Assembly: GCF_012062845.1 (NCBI RefSeq)
Contig: NZ_WWNB01000027.1
Coordinates: forward strand, 1-34,245
Length of the DNA stretch: 34,245 nt
Source of the DNA: Halomonas salinarum
GTDB taxonomy: Bacteria; Pseudomonadota; Gammaproteobacteria; Pseudomonadales; Halomonadaceae
Direction: 5' to 3'
In this document: piece after piece, positions 18,025 to 27,025 of the stretch
Layout of the letters: each line of letters begins with the position of its first letter
Position numbering within the stretch: position 1 is the first letter of the stretch
Made by a program: the position numbers and the translations under genes
Notes under the pieces: generated by a model
Databases searched by the model: none
The model's input: the letters and a program-made list of their open reading frames with translations, nothing else
What the model was told of the DNA's origin: nothing

Positions 18025-19184
18025 AAAGACTTAACTGCCGTACGCAATGCTTCTACCACTTCTATTTGCTGCATTTTGTTCATGGACGGAAACATCGGCA
18101 GACTAATCGCCTGTGCGTAATAGCGCTCGGCTTCAGGAAAGTCGCCCAGCCGGAAGCCCAATTGCTGATAATACGGCTGGGTGTGCACGGGGATATAATG
18201 CAGGTTAACACCGATACCCTGCTCGCGAAGCGCCTCGAAGACCTGGCGATGCGTCGCACTAATCTGGTCAAGCTCGAGGCGAATCACGTAAAGATGACGA
18301 CCGGAATAGCTGTCGGGATGCTGCCAGGGCGTCGTCACGGGCAGCCCGGCCAGGAGATCATCATAGCGAGCGGCGAGTGCGTTGCGTCGAGCCACATAGT
18401 CATCTAATCGCTCAATCTGTGACACTCCCAAGGCGGCCTGCAACTCAGTCATGCGGTAGTTGAAGCCCAAGGCGACTTGCTGGTAGTACCAAGGGCCATC
18501 GGCTTCGCGGGTCATAAGCTCGGGATCACGAGTCACACCATGACTTCGCAGCAGGTTCATGCGGCTGGCCAGTTCGTCGTCGTTAGTCAGCGCCATGCCG
18601 CCTTCGGCGGTCGTGATGATCTTCACCGGGTGGAAGCTAAACACGGTGATATCGCTGTAGCGACCGCTACCAATGTACTCACCCTGGTACTGACCACCGA
18701 TGGCGTGCGACGCATCCTCGATGATGTGAAAGCCATAGCGCTGGCCAAGGGCATGGATCGCCTGCATATCACAGGGCTGGCCGCAGAGGTGCACAGCGAC
18801 CACCACCTTGGGCAGGCGTCCTGCCTGCTCGGCCAGCTCGAGCTTGGCTTCTAGCGCCTTGGGGCAGAGATTATAGGTACGCGGATCGATGTCCACGAAG
18901 TCGACCTGAGCCCCGCAATACACACCGCAATTGGCGGAGGCCACAAAGGTGACCGGGGTGGTCCAGAGCCAGTCGCCCTGCCCTAAGCCCAGCGCTAGAC
19001 AGGCAACATGCAGGGCCGATGTCGCGCTGTTCATGGCGAGGGCGTGGCGAGCCACCACCTTGTCGGCCACAGCCTGCTCGAAGCGCGGCACCATAGGGCC
19101 CTGCGTCAGGAAATCTGACTGCAAGACGGCCAGCACGGCATCGATATCGCCCTGCTGGATGTCCTGACGACCATAAGGAATCAT
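18021..19184 (-). CDS. pseC: UDP-4-amino-4,6-dideoxy-N-acetyl-beta-L-altrosamine transaminase PseC
   Basis: PseC is a PLP-dependent aminotransferase that places an amino group on C-4 of UDP-2-acetamido-4-keto-6-deoxy-L-arabino-hexose using glutamate. The 387-residue protein shows the DegT/DnrJ/EryC1 fold with MNSATSALH, TTPVTFVASAN, EDASHAIG and the PLP lysine in FSFHPVKIITTAEGGM. The start MIPYGRQDIQQGDIDAV is typical of PseC. Its ATG directly abuts the pseB stop (TGAATG) and its own stop overlaps the next start, so the enzymes are translationally coupled. Confidence 0.95.
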   Translation of the reverse strand: MIPYGRQDIQQGDIDAVLAVLQSDFLTQGPMVPRFEQAVADKVVARHALAMNSATSALHVACLALGLGQGDWLWTTPVTFVASANCGVYCGAQVDFVDIDPRTYNLCPKALEAKLELAEQAGRLPKVVVAVHLCGQPCDMQAIHALGQRYGFHIIEDASHAIGGQYQGEYIGSGRYSDITVFSFHPVKIITTAEGGMALTNDDELASRMNLLRSHGVTRDPELMTREADGPWYYQQVALGFNYRMTELQAALGVSQIERLDDYVARRNALAARYDDLLAGLPVTTPWQHPDSYSGRHLYVIRLELDQISATHRQVFEALREQGIGVNLHYIPVHTQPYYQQLGFRLGDFPEAERYYAQAISLPMFPSMNKMQQIEVVEALRTAVKSL

Positions 19185-20183
19185 TCAGATAGCTCCGATC
19201 TTGTTCCAGTTGGCGTCTATCCAGGCCTTGAGCGCGTCTTCGCTCATCCACTCGCGGTTGTTGTCGCTGGAATAGATAAACCCCTCCGGCACCTTTTTGC
19301 CATCCTTGATACGATTGGCGTCCAGGTCCCAGCTATTGATGGCCGGCAGGATCTTGAAATGCTCGGGGTACTCGTAGGTGTAATAGGCGTCCTCGGCACC
19401 GATCATCTGCTCATGCAGCTTCTCGCCGGGACGAATACCGACGACTTCCTGCTTGGCCTCCGGCGCGATGACATGCGCCAAGTCGGTGACCTTCATGGAA
19501 GGAATCTTCTTGACGTAAATCTCGCCACCTTCCATGTCTTCGAAGGCATGCCAGACCAGCTCGACACCCTGCTCCAACGAGATCATGAACCGGGTCATGC
19601 GATCGTCCGTGATCGGTAGCACGCCCTTATCACGAATCGACATGAAGAACGGAATCACCGAACCGCGAGAGCCCATCACGTTACCGTACCGCACCACCGC
19701 AAAGCGTGTCTCATGGCCGCCAGCGTAGGAGTTACCTGATACGAACAGCTTGTCCGAAGTCAACTTGGTCGCGCCGTACAGATTGATCGGGCTACTGGCC
19801 TTGTCGGTGGACAATGCCACGACCTTCTTGACGCCCTTGTCGATGCAGGCATCGATCAGGTTCATGGCGCCCTGGACGTTAGTCTTGACGCACTCGAAAG
19901 GATTGTACTCCGCGGTGGGTACGATCTTGGTGGCCGCCGCATGCACAACATAGTCGACCCCATCCAAAGCACGATAGACGCGATCGCGGTCGCGCACGTC
20001 GCCGATAAAAAAGCGCACACGAGAATCGCCTTGGAATTTCTTGGCCATTTCCCACTGCTTCATCTCGTCGCGAGAGAAGATAATCACCCGCTTGGGGTTA
20101 TATCTTTCTAGCAGCATGGGAATGAAGGTATGGCCGAAGGAACCGGTTCCACCGGTGATGAGGATGGAAGCGTTTTCGAACAT
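19185..20183 (-). CDS. pseB: UDP-N-acetylglucosamine 4,6-dehydratase (inverting) PseB
   Basis: PseB begins the pathway by dehydrating UDP-GlcNAc with C-5 inversion. The 332-residue extended SDR has TGGTGSFGHTF for NADP, the dehydratase signature LSTDKASSPINLYGATK combining the Thr-Asp-Lys catalytic motif with Tyr-x-x-x-Lys, and RYGNVMGSRGSVIPFF. Size and motifs fit the short soluble inverting dehydratases rather than the membrane-bound FlaA1/WbpM type. ATG at 20183 has GGGAAC upstream, and a 32-base gap separates it from wzx. Confidence 0.95.
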   Translation of the reverse strand: MFENASILITGGTGSFGHTFIPMLLERYNPKRVIIFSRDEMKQWEMAKKFQGDSRVRFFIGDVRDRDRVYRALDGVDYVVHAAATKIVPTAEYNPFECVKTNVQGAMNLIDACIDKGVKKVVALSTDKASSPINLYGATKLTSDKLFVSGNSYAGGHETRFAVVRYGNVMGSRGSVIPFFMSIRDKGVLPITDDRMTRFMISLEQGVELVWHAFEDMEGGEIYVKKIPSMKVTDLAHVIAPEAKQEVVGIRPGEKLHEQMIGAEDAYYTYEYPEHFKILPAINSWDLDANRIKDGKKVPEGFIYSSDNNREWMSEDALKAWIDANWNKIGAI

Positions 20184-20215
20184 TGATTAGTTCCCTTGAG
20201 TGGGTCCTGATGCTC

Positions 20216-21541
20216 TCAGGATTGTAGCGAACGATAGTGCGTAGGAGTCAACCTTAAAAAGGCAATCGACTTCCAGAGCAGAATCATGAAAAAAGCAACA
20301 CAAAGCCCTAACGGGACGGCGAGTTGCGACCAATACATTGAGAAGAGCCAAGTGGCTATAACAAATACAACAAGACTAGCAACATGACTAAATATAATCG
20401 GGCGATCTTTCCCCTGCGCATAAAGCGCATAATGCGGAACCATTCCCAAGGCGTATAAAAGACTGGCGAGCAACACCAAGGGAAACATACCAAGCTGCTC
20501 ATGGAAGACAGGCTTATCTACCCAGGACAGCAAAGGATCAATCATCACAAGAGCTGCAACCACAAAACCAATAGAAAGAATCAATGTTTGAAATAACAGC
20601 TTCCTTAACCCTTTCCGATAGCCCTCACAACTGTCTTGCTGAAAGGCAGCAATCATACCGGGGTATATAAAAGCAAATACCCCAGCATCCAAAAAAGACA
20701 TCATGGCATTACCAATACCAATAAAGAGCACATAAGCACCTAGCACTTCAATACCAGAAAGAGCTTCAAGCCAATATCGATCAATAGTGAAAAGGCCGCG
20801 AATAGCAAGAGTAGCCACTAGAAATGGCAAAGCAACACGCACGCCTTTCCATATCCACGACCAGTCAACCTGTTTGCGCCAACCACCGATGTTCAACCGG
20901 TACAAACTTACGACTGCAAGGAAACTAGCTGACAATCCTCCCAAGGTCCAAGCAGTAAGCACATTATCCAAGCTGCGCATTTCAGGCCTAATAAACATGA
21001 GAGTCGTAACCACGAGAGCCCAGCTACCCGAACGCAAAAACAGCACAAGGCTAGCCAATAGCGGTTTAGATATAGCGACCAACAATCGCATCAGCTCTTG
21101 ATTCACATGCTCCAAAATGAGCAAAGCAAAGAACCAACCAACGATTGCCCATGGCAATATTTCGGCACTAAAAATCAAAAGCAAAGGCGGCATAAAAACC
21201 GCATAAAGAATCAAAGTAATCGCCCCTTGATCCTTGAGCAGCCCGCCCCACTCACTGCGATTCCTTTTGATCACCTCACGAGTGCTGAAAATATAAAAAT
21301 CCAGGCCGAGAAGATAAAGCGCATAGCTAATGGTTACAACTATCAATCCATACAGGCCAAGCTCAGCCGGCTCAAGAAACCTGGCCAAGAAGAAAATAAG
21401 GAGAAACTTGCTGACCAGCGTCATACCTCTCAGCATTAAATTAAAGAGGCGAGCATACCCCATAGCAATATCGGAGCTTTTTAACTTTGATAGTTTAGAA
21501 ACGTTCGACACTAAATTCTCAACCAAGGCATATACATTCAA
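20216..21541 (-). CDS. wzx: Wzx flippase of the polysaccharide transport family
   Basis: A 441-residue protein with about 12 membrane helices and no large soluble domain. Its start (SSDIAMGYARLFNLMLRGMTLVSKFLLIFFLARFLEPAELGLYGL) has the Phe/Leu-rich first helix and a helix-breaking LEPAELGLYGL pattern common to the Wzx/RfbX and PST families. Wzx moves the undecaprenyl-diphosphate repeat unit across the inner membrane to Wzy. It lies between the export and pse genes. About 1.5 kb of decayed sequence separates it from wzc upstream, so its expression may depend on long-range read-through. Confidence 0.85.
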   Translation of the reverse strand: MNVYALVENLVSNVSKLSKLKSSDIAMGYARLFNLMLRGMTLVSKFLLIFFLARFLEPAELGLYGLIVVTISYALYLLGLDFYIFSTREVIKRNRSEWGGLLKDQGAITLILYAVFMPPLLLIFSAEILPWAIVGWFFALLILEHVNQELMRLLVAISKPLLASLVLFLRSGSWALVVTTLMFIRPEMRSLDNVLTAWTLGGLSASFLAVVSLYRLNIGGWRKQVDWSWIWKGVRVALPFLVATLAIRGLFTIDRYWLEALSGIEVLGAYVLFIGIGNAMMSFLDAGVFAFIYPGMIAAFQQDSCEGYRKGLRKLLFQTLILSIGFVVAALVMIDPLLSWVDKPVFHEQLGMFPLVLLASLLYALGMVPHYALYAQGKDRPIIFSHVASLVVFVIATWLFSMYWSQLAVPLGLCVAFFMILLWKSIAFLRLTPTHYRSLQS

Positions 21542-22379
21542 AGACTGTTTTAACGCCTATCTATCGGCGATAAACCTAACTGGAGAGACCGCAAAAAAAC
21601 AACAGATAGTGATAACATCTCCGGACATACAGGTCTCCTCCAAGTCATTTTACATCTGCTTGTGACGAATATCGCAGTTAAAGCGCAACTGCCGTCTCGG
21701 GAAATATCGCGAGTCCGACGAGTCCTTATCGAGCATATCTATTACTCTGTCAATTTAAAACTGGCCAGCAAAGGAGAATCAACTTAATCGCCGACAGCTC
21801 TAACCAAACGGCTCAACGACAGGCCGACACTCGCATAGCCGCTCGAGCGATAGTTCTGAAGACTACACAGACCATGGTTTGGTCTGAAAAAAAAGGTTAT
21901 GAAACTGGCAGAGACCGCAATCATGATGAAACTGACAACAGGAAGACGCTCGACTGATTGGCCACTGCCATAGCGTTGGAAATCAATACTGCCGCCATGT
22001 CATTGGTGGTCGGACTGTTGATTGGCAATGTTAACTCGAGCACCAACTAGGGCTATGTAATCTAGCCAACTAGCAGCCAGTGGAGGCATTCGCTGACTCC
22101 ATCTCGGATAGACGCGCCTAAGATAAAGACACGGCATTCACCAACGGTATTTGCAGGTTCGAGTATCCCGCTTCTTGATGGCAGCAATAAAGCGACTGGC
22201 CAGCACGCCAGATTTCAGAACTTTGAACACCGCGGGACTCATCTTCACCATAATAGGCAGAATGATCTTGCCCGTTGCCAGCCAATAACTATAGTCCTGT
22301 GGCATGGAGTCTGAAGTAGCCCCATTGACCAGACCACATGGCCGGTCAACTAAATTAGGAGGGAGCCCCAGTGCCCCTT
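21542..22379. other. Gene-free decayed stretch upstream of wzx
   Basis: No supported gene. A minus-strand 52-codon segment ending at 22138 (MPQDYSYWLATGKIILPIMV and on) is basic and hydrophobic and might be a fragment, but I do not recognise it. The rest has frequent stops in every frame. No T-run terminator or clear promoter was seen. Confidence 0.4.
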
Positions 22380-22800
22380 GCCTGGCGCCCGCACTCGACG
22401 TTGTCCGGTAGCTCATGCTTCCACTGGACCTCCTTGGCAGGTGGATTCTAAACGGGCCGTGGCCTGGTCCACCTTCAGGGCGCTGAGGGCAACCTTGGAC
22501 TTGGGTTCCCTGCTGCACTACCGAAGTCTTCCGCCTATAGTCAAGTTATTTTGGTCGGCATGAATAAAGCTTCGCGTCTGATATCGAATACGAGACCATT
22601 TCCATCCCGCAGCGCACTGACTGCAGAGAGTCTTTGCGGTACTGATACTTAGCGACGATGTTCTGTGTGGTTTCCACCGATAGGCGACAAACCTCTCCAC
22701 AACAGCGATGTTGTTCATGAAGGTGCAGAGGCCATCGATGGTTATAAGCATGCGCAGTTCCGCAAGGCTCAGATCTTTCGGATGTCCAGCAAGCATTAGG
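22380..22800 (-). pseudogene. Degraded IS3-family transposase remnants
   Basis: Two short minus-strand segments resemble IS3-family genes. Near 22520-22380, SKVALSALKVDQATARL followed after a frame shift by AKEVQWKHELPDNVE resembles the OrfA start, where family members read KVALEALKG and later HP-x4-QWK-x-ELLDNA. Near 22796-22690, LITIDGLCTFMNNIAVVERF resembles the DG-x4-MDN-x3-ERLW segment around the catalytic region of OrfB. OrfB material lies before OrfA material in reading order, so they come from two elements or a rearranged one. Similarity is weak and broken by stops; I judge it a remnant, not a gene. Confidence 0.4.
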
Positions 22801-23043
22801 TGATGAACTAAATCACAACAGTTTCCTTGAGTTCGGTCGAGACCGCCTTGAGTAGCTCGCTACGATCATCACATAGCAGTCAGCGAACAGCCTCGAGCTA
22901 GTCAATACACGCGTAATGGCGGGCGCGTTGAGTACCAACAAGCGGATCACGTCGGGGTGTCGAAGCTGGCCAATATCAACCTCCCAATTACCGCCATTAC
23001 AACGGCAATAGAAAATAGCCAACCCACTTCAAGGGAAACCTGC

Positions 23044-25227
23044 TTATTTGTAGGAATAGTTGTAATAGCCGTAGCCATAGCTGGTAACCGCCTTTCTCTC
23101 GATGGCATTCAAGATGCAGCCCTTCACCTCGACGCCGGCCGCCTGGAGGCGCTGACGAGCCACTTCAATTTCCTTGGCGGGATTGAGCTCAAAGCGGGCG
23201 GCCATCAGAGTGGTGCCACACTGGCTACCCACCAGAGAGGGATCCGTTACCGCGAGCACTGGCGGCGTATCGATGATCACCAGATCGAAGCGTTGGCTCC
23301 ACTCTTCAAGCAGCTGGGTAAAGTTGGCATTCATCAGCAGTTCTGAGGGATTGGGGGGCGCCATACCACGTGAAATGTACGAGAGCCCGCCAATACTGGT
23401 TTCACGCAACACATCATCGGTTTTTTGTTTGCCTGATAATAGGTCGGATAGACCATTCTCGCTCTTGCCACCGAAGGCCGCGTGAATATGGCCTTTACGC
23501 ATGTCCGCATCCACGACAAGTACGCGCTGACCCGACTGAGCGCAGACCGCTCCAAGGTTTGTGCTCAGGAAACTCTTACCCACCCCAGGGCTAGGGCCGG
23601 TGATCATCAAACGATTATTCGTCGCTTCCAGCATGGCAAAGTGCAAGCTTGTGCGCAGGCCACGCAGTGCCTCTACCGCCAGGTCGGCCGGCGCCCGTTC
23701 GGCCAGAATTCCCACGCTCACATTCTTTGTGCGCTTTTCGTTCTGGCGCTTGATGCTCTTGACCAACTTGCTCTGCTCTTCAGAGAGCGGAACAGAGGCG
23801 TATACCGACAGCCCCAGGTCTTCGATTTGTTCGGCGGATTCCACTCCACGATGAAACGCTGCACGAAGCAACACGCCTCCCACAGCCAGCATGCCACCCA
23901 ACAGGGTGGCCACCACCACGATAAGCGGCTTGTTGGGCTTGACCGGCTCAGGCAGGGTATCGGCTGGATCAAGGATACGGACGTTGCCAACGGTGCTAGC
24001 CTCGGCGATCTCCATTTCCTGTACTTTGTTACGCAGCTGAACATAGACTTCTTGCGTCACTTCTACATCGCGGCTCAGACGCAGGATCTCCTGCTGGGTC
24101 TCCGGCATGTTGCTAACCCGCTCATTGAGGTTAGCCTTCTCGCGTTGCAGCTGCGCCTTCTTCTCCAGCAGGGCAGCATAGGTGGGGTGTCCCTTGGAAA
24201 AACGCCGAGAGATCTCAGCCTCGGTAAACTCAAGCTCGCTTAGCTGCGACTCAAGGTTGACCATGCGCTCAAGCACAGACTTGGTTTCCAGCGACAAGTC
24301 GACGCTATCCTGACTCTTGCGGAACTGATTAAGCTGATTTTCTGCCGCTTCCAGTTCGGCACGGACCTCGGGGACCTGCTCGTCGAGGAACTCAAGACTC
24401 TTGCGCGCTTCTTCTGACTGGCGACGGATATTTTGTGACAGATATATATCCGCGACAGTATTGAGCGTTTTCTTGAGTTCAGCCGGGTGTGGCCCAGTCA
24501 GCGACCAGTTAAGAATACCGGTTTCTTGGCCCTGCTCATTGATCGCCAAGTCTGTGCGCAGGTTGAGAAAGGCTTGCATACGCTTGATACGGGTCACGTC
24601 AAAGCGCGCGCCGGCGGGCGCCGAGAGCTCTGATACGCGCATTGCCACTTCGTCGCTGGCAAAACTCTCCAACTCACCGACACGCCCTTCGCCCAGCGAC
24701 TCACCATCATGAAAAAGCCGGTAGCGATCATTCTCGAGAACTTCGAGCTCTACCGTCTCACCACGCCAATCATCCACGACCGGCATTTCGCTGACCGTTA
24801 TGCTTTCACCCGCCCAAGTACTGTCCCAACCGGCGGCGAACCCAGGGCGCTCGACTCCTTTGCGCACCAGGAAGTCACCGATCAGAGGCATACGGTGTGG
24901 CTCAACCAACAACTCCAGGTTAAGAAGATCGACGGCCTTGCCCAGCACCATTCTGGAGCGAATGATCTCAATCTCGGCCTGCGAAGGCGGCTCTCCCCCC
25001 AGCATGCTCGTCACATCCGACAACGGGTTCATCGACGGTGACGCTTCTTCTATCTGCACCAGCGCTTCGGAGCGATAGATCGGCGTAGCAAGAAGTGCAT
25101 ACCCGATGCCGATGAAAGCAAACAGCGCGGTGATACCGAGAATCCACCATTTGTGATCGATCAGCAGGCCAAAGAGCCGACCCAGATCGATCTCATCACT
25201 GGCTTGAGAAGCAGGCGTTTGTGACAT
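23044..25227 (-). CDS. wzc: Polysaccharide co-polymerase and tyrosine autokinase Wzc
   Basis: A 727-residue inner-membrane BY-kinase that controls polymerisation and export with Wza. An N-terminal Wzz-type chain-length domain starts after a first helix near 30-50. A coiled-coil GNVR segment spans about 270-420, and a second helix lies near 440-460. The cytoplasmic kinase has Walker A GPSPGVGKS near 543, Walker A' VLVVDADMRKG near 570 and Walker B DLVIIDTPP near 650. The tail SYGYGYYNYSYK holds six tyrosines for autophosphorylation. It is the substrate of Wzb, encoded just upstream. The gene is intact; downstream lies the decayed gap before wzx. Confidence 0.96.
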   Translation of the reverse strand: MSQTPASQASDEIDLGRLFGLLIDHKWWILGITALFAFIGIGYALLATPIYRSEALVQIEEASPSMNPLSDVTSMLGGEPPSQAEIEIIRSRMVLGKAVDLLNLELLVEPHRMPLIGDFLVRKGVERPGFAAGWDSTWAGESITVSEMPVVDDWRGETVELEVLENDRYRLFHDGESLGEGRVGELESFASDEVAMRVSELSAPAGARFDVTRIKRMQAFLNLRTDLAINEQGQETGILNWSLTGPHPAELKKTLNTVADIYLSQNIRRQSEEARKSLEFLDEQVPEVRAELEAAENQLNQFRKSQDSVDLSLETKSVLERMVNLESQLSELEFTEAEISRRFSKGHPTYAALLEKKAQLQREKANLNERVSNMPETQQEILRLSRDVEVTQEVYVQLRNKVQEMEIAEASTVGNVRILDPADTLPEPVKPNKPLIVVVATLLGGMLAVGGVLLRAAFHRGVESAEQIEDLGLSVYASVPLSEEQSKLVKSIKRQNEKRTKNVSVGILAERAPADLAVEALRGLRTSLHFAMLEATNNRLMITGPSPGVGKSFLSTNLGAVCAQSGQRVLVVDADMRKGHIHAAFGGKSENGLSDLLSGKQKTDDVLRETSIGGLSYISRGMAPPNPSELLMNANFTQLLEEWSQRFDLVIIDTPPVLAVTDPSLVGSQCGTTLMAARFELNPAKEIEVARQRLQAAGVEVKGCILNAIERKAVTSYGYGYYNYSYK

Positions 25228-25280
25228 ATACAGAAGTTCCGGCCAACATTAATAAAAGAAGAAATAGGATAGCGTCGCCA

Positions 25281-25715
25281 TCAGAGCTTGTTCGCCCAAG
25301 TGGCAGTAGCCTGGGTGAGTTTTCGATGCACCAGTTCGAAGATTTCCGGGCTCTTGCGATACGGGTCGGGAATATCTTCGCCACTATCGCCTAGCCAACG
25401 GCCAATCCGCATCGTCTTACCCAGTGCCGCGGGCGAGATATCTCCCACCGCCCGGCGTTGGCCATCACTCATGACTAGCACCAGGTCCACCTCATTCAGC
25501 ATATCAGCAGTCAGCTGGCGGGCCTGGTGATCAGCCAGATGCAGGCCGTCGGCTTCGCCAAGATGACGGGCATTGGGATCAACGCCCTCTCCTACCCTGG
25601 CGCCCAGCCCTGCAGAAGATATCTGCTTATGAGGAAACTGCTGCTTTAGCAATGCCTCGGCCACAGGACTGCGACAGATGTTGCCGATACAAACCACAAG
25701 AATGCGATCGAACAT
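25281..25715 (-). CDS. wzb: Low-molecular-weight protein-tyrosine phosphatase Wzb
   Basis: A 144-residue cytoplasmic phosphatase that removes phosphate from the Wzc tyrosine tail, cycling polymer export. The P-loop CIGNICRS (Cys-x5-Arg-Ser) is at the N-terminus and the general-acid loop DPYRKSPE near residue 115, both diagnostic. I chose the ATG at 25715 (MFDRILVVCIGN) rather than a longer frame reading into wza, since the family starts just before the P-loop; GGAATC lies upstream. It starts four bases after the wza stop, and 53 bases separate it from wzc. Confidence 0.96.
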   Translation of the reverse strand: MFDRILVVCIGNICRSPVAEALLKQQFPHKQISSAGLGARVGEGVDPNARHLGEADGLHLADHQARQLTADMLNEVDLVLVMSDGQRRAVGDISPAALGKTMRIGRWLGDSGEDIPDPYRKSPEIFELVHRKLTQATATWANKL

Positions 25716-25719
25716 GGGG

Positions 25720-26835
25720 CTACTGATTCCGAATATCGTTTGACGTATCAGCAAGCGAGCCTGGCAAGTTAACACTCGGCAGCAGCAGGCTAATCACACG
25801 GTTCCAGCGTGCAACAGGCGCCGTGGTCACATAGACGACGTCATTAGGCTCGAGTGTGAAGCGCTGCCCCAGACTAAAGGCGGCGGCATTGCGAACATCT
25901 AACTGGTATACCGTAGCCAGTTGCTGGCTGTCGGTTGGCGCATTACGAACGACGAAGACACCTGAGGGCTCGGCACTGGCTTCATTGATGCCCCCCGCTC
26001 GTGCGATGGCATCGGTCAGGGACAGCCGCTCATTGCCAAGATCGACGTTCCCGGGTCTAAGCACCTGCCCCATCACAGCCACAGCCTGATCGTCCGCTGA
26101 GGTGACATGCAAGACATCACCATCCCGCAGGAGTCGATTTTCCTGCTGATCCCCCGAGCGCATCAGCGCGTAGAGCGATATCGGTGTTTCTTGACCATTG
26201 CGGGTCAGGATGGCGCGATGCATGTTGGCATTTTGACTCGTACCGCCAGCCTGACTGATCGCATCTCGAATGGTAAGCGGCACATTGGTCATTGCCTGGG
26301 CGCCCGGTTCATTGACCGCCCCGCTCACATAGGCCTTCTTGGAACGATAGGCCGCGACTTTCACGTCAACCTGTGGTTCGGCAATGTACTCGACCAGCCG
26401 TGTCGTCAGAATTCGGCGGATCTCATCCAGGGTTTTGCCCTGCACGTCGACTTCGCCGATATAGGGGTAAAAAATGCTGCCATCGTTGCGCACCAGATTG
26501 CCCGCTTGCGCTGGGCTGCGTTGCTCACCTGAAGGGATCGTCAGTTCAGGATGGTCATAAACGATGATATCGAGAATGTCTCCAGGCCCAACCTCGTACT
26601 CATATTCCTTGAGGGCCTGGCGAAACTCCTCTGATGCCGGCCGGGCTTGTCCTTTTACCGAGCGCTGGTACGCAGCAACCAACCCTGGCGTGATCGGCTG
26701 GACATCCACCAGATCATCGATAGGGGCGCTTTCAACGTCATAATCCATGTGGCTGCCCGGCGCCCAGGCGCAACCACTCAAGCCGGCAGCTATAACACCA
26801 GCAAACAACCAGACGCGCAGAAATCGGTGGAACAT
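25720..26835 (-). CDS. wza: Outer-membrane polysaccharide export lipoprotein Wza
   Basis: A 371-residue secreted lipoprotein forming the octameric outer-membrane channel for the polymer. A signal peptide (RFLRVWLFAGVIAAG) ends in the lipobox LSGC, with the mature Cys near residue 22. The polysaccharide export domain (YEVGPGDILDIIVYDHPELT, about 77-170) is followed by SLBB beta-grasp repeats near 170-240 and 255-330 (AVMGQVLRPGNVDL). The C-terminal segment with Trp-Asn (APVARWNRVISLLLPS) is the amphipathic outer-membrane helix. This is the first gene of the long minus-strand unit; the ops element lies 29 bases upstream of its ATG. Confidence 0.96.
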   Translation of the reverse strand: MFHRFLRVWLFAGVIAAGLSGCAWAPGSHMDYDVESAPIDDLVDVQPITPGLVAAYQRSVKGQARPASEEFRQALKEYEYEVGPGDILDIIVYDHPELTIPSGEQRSPAQAGNLVRNDGSIFYPYIGEVDVQGKTLDEIRRILTTRLVEYIAEPQVDVKVAAYRSKKAYVSGAVNEPGAQAMTNVPLTIRDAISQAGGTSQNANMHRAILTRNGQETPISLYALMRSGDQQENRLLRDGDVLHVTSADDQAVAVMGQVLRPGNVDLGNERLSLTDAIARAGGINEASAEPSGVFVVRNAPTDSQQLATVYQLDVRNAAAFSLGQRFTLEPNDVVYVTTAPVARWNRVISLLLPSVNLPGSLADTSNDIRNQ

Positions 26836-26864
26836 ACGAAGCTCTCAGCTTGGTTAAATTCGGA

Positions 26865-26878
26865 CACGCTACCGCCCC
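26865..26878 (-). promoter_or_regulatory. ops element (JUMPStart core), RfaH recruitment site
   Basis: The minus strand reads GGGGCGGTAGCGTG, which contains the ops consensus GGCGGTAG-N-N-T exactly and matches the 3' half of JUMPStart. In enterobacteria this site pauses RNA polymerase and loads RfaH, which suppresses Rho termination in long polysaccharide operons and can help recruit ribosomes. It sits in the wza leader 29 bases before the start codon. Upstream bases beginning CAGGGATGCG partly resemble the 5' half of JUMPStart. No second exact copy was noticed elsewhere in the window. Confidence 0.85.
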
Positions 26879-26913
26879 AAGGTGTACACGGCGCATCCCT
26901 GAGGCCAGTTCTC

Positions 26914-27025
26914 GGCCACATCAATGTGGCCATCAACATTCAAGTATGGGGCTCCTACGCGAACAATGCGGCCACCCGTGGGGGCCCGCATAGGGCCGTC
27001 TTGGCCGTCGCGAGAAGCTTTCGCG
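26914..27025 (-). promoter_or_regulatory. Structured wza leader with three stem-loops
   Basis: Three inverted repeats lie upstream of ops. A perfect 8-bp stem GGCCACAT/ATGTGGCC with a 2-base centre is at 26914-26931. A 6-bp stem ATGCGG/CCGCAT with a GC-rich interior is at 26966-26991. A near-palindrome CGCGAGAAGCTTTCGCG is at 27009-27025. None has a T-run, so they are not simple terminators. They suggest a folded 5' leader that could tune entry into the operon together with ops. Confidence 0.5.

Noticed and set aside
12789..20183. Sialic (Neu) or legionaminic acid pathway instead of pseudaminic acid
   Set aside because: The inverting PseB-type dehydratase, the PseC start and HPVKIITT motif, a separate PseG and the PseI-type synthase motifs together fit the pseudaminic route.
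22138..22518. 126-codon minus-strand open frame in the wzc-wzx gap
   Set aside because: Its first part is the IS3 OrfA-like remnant read in the wrong frame and it has no family match I can see; only the last 52 codons might be meaningful.
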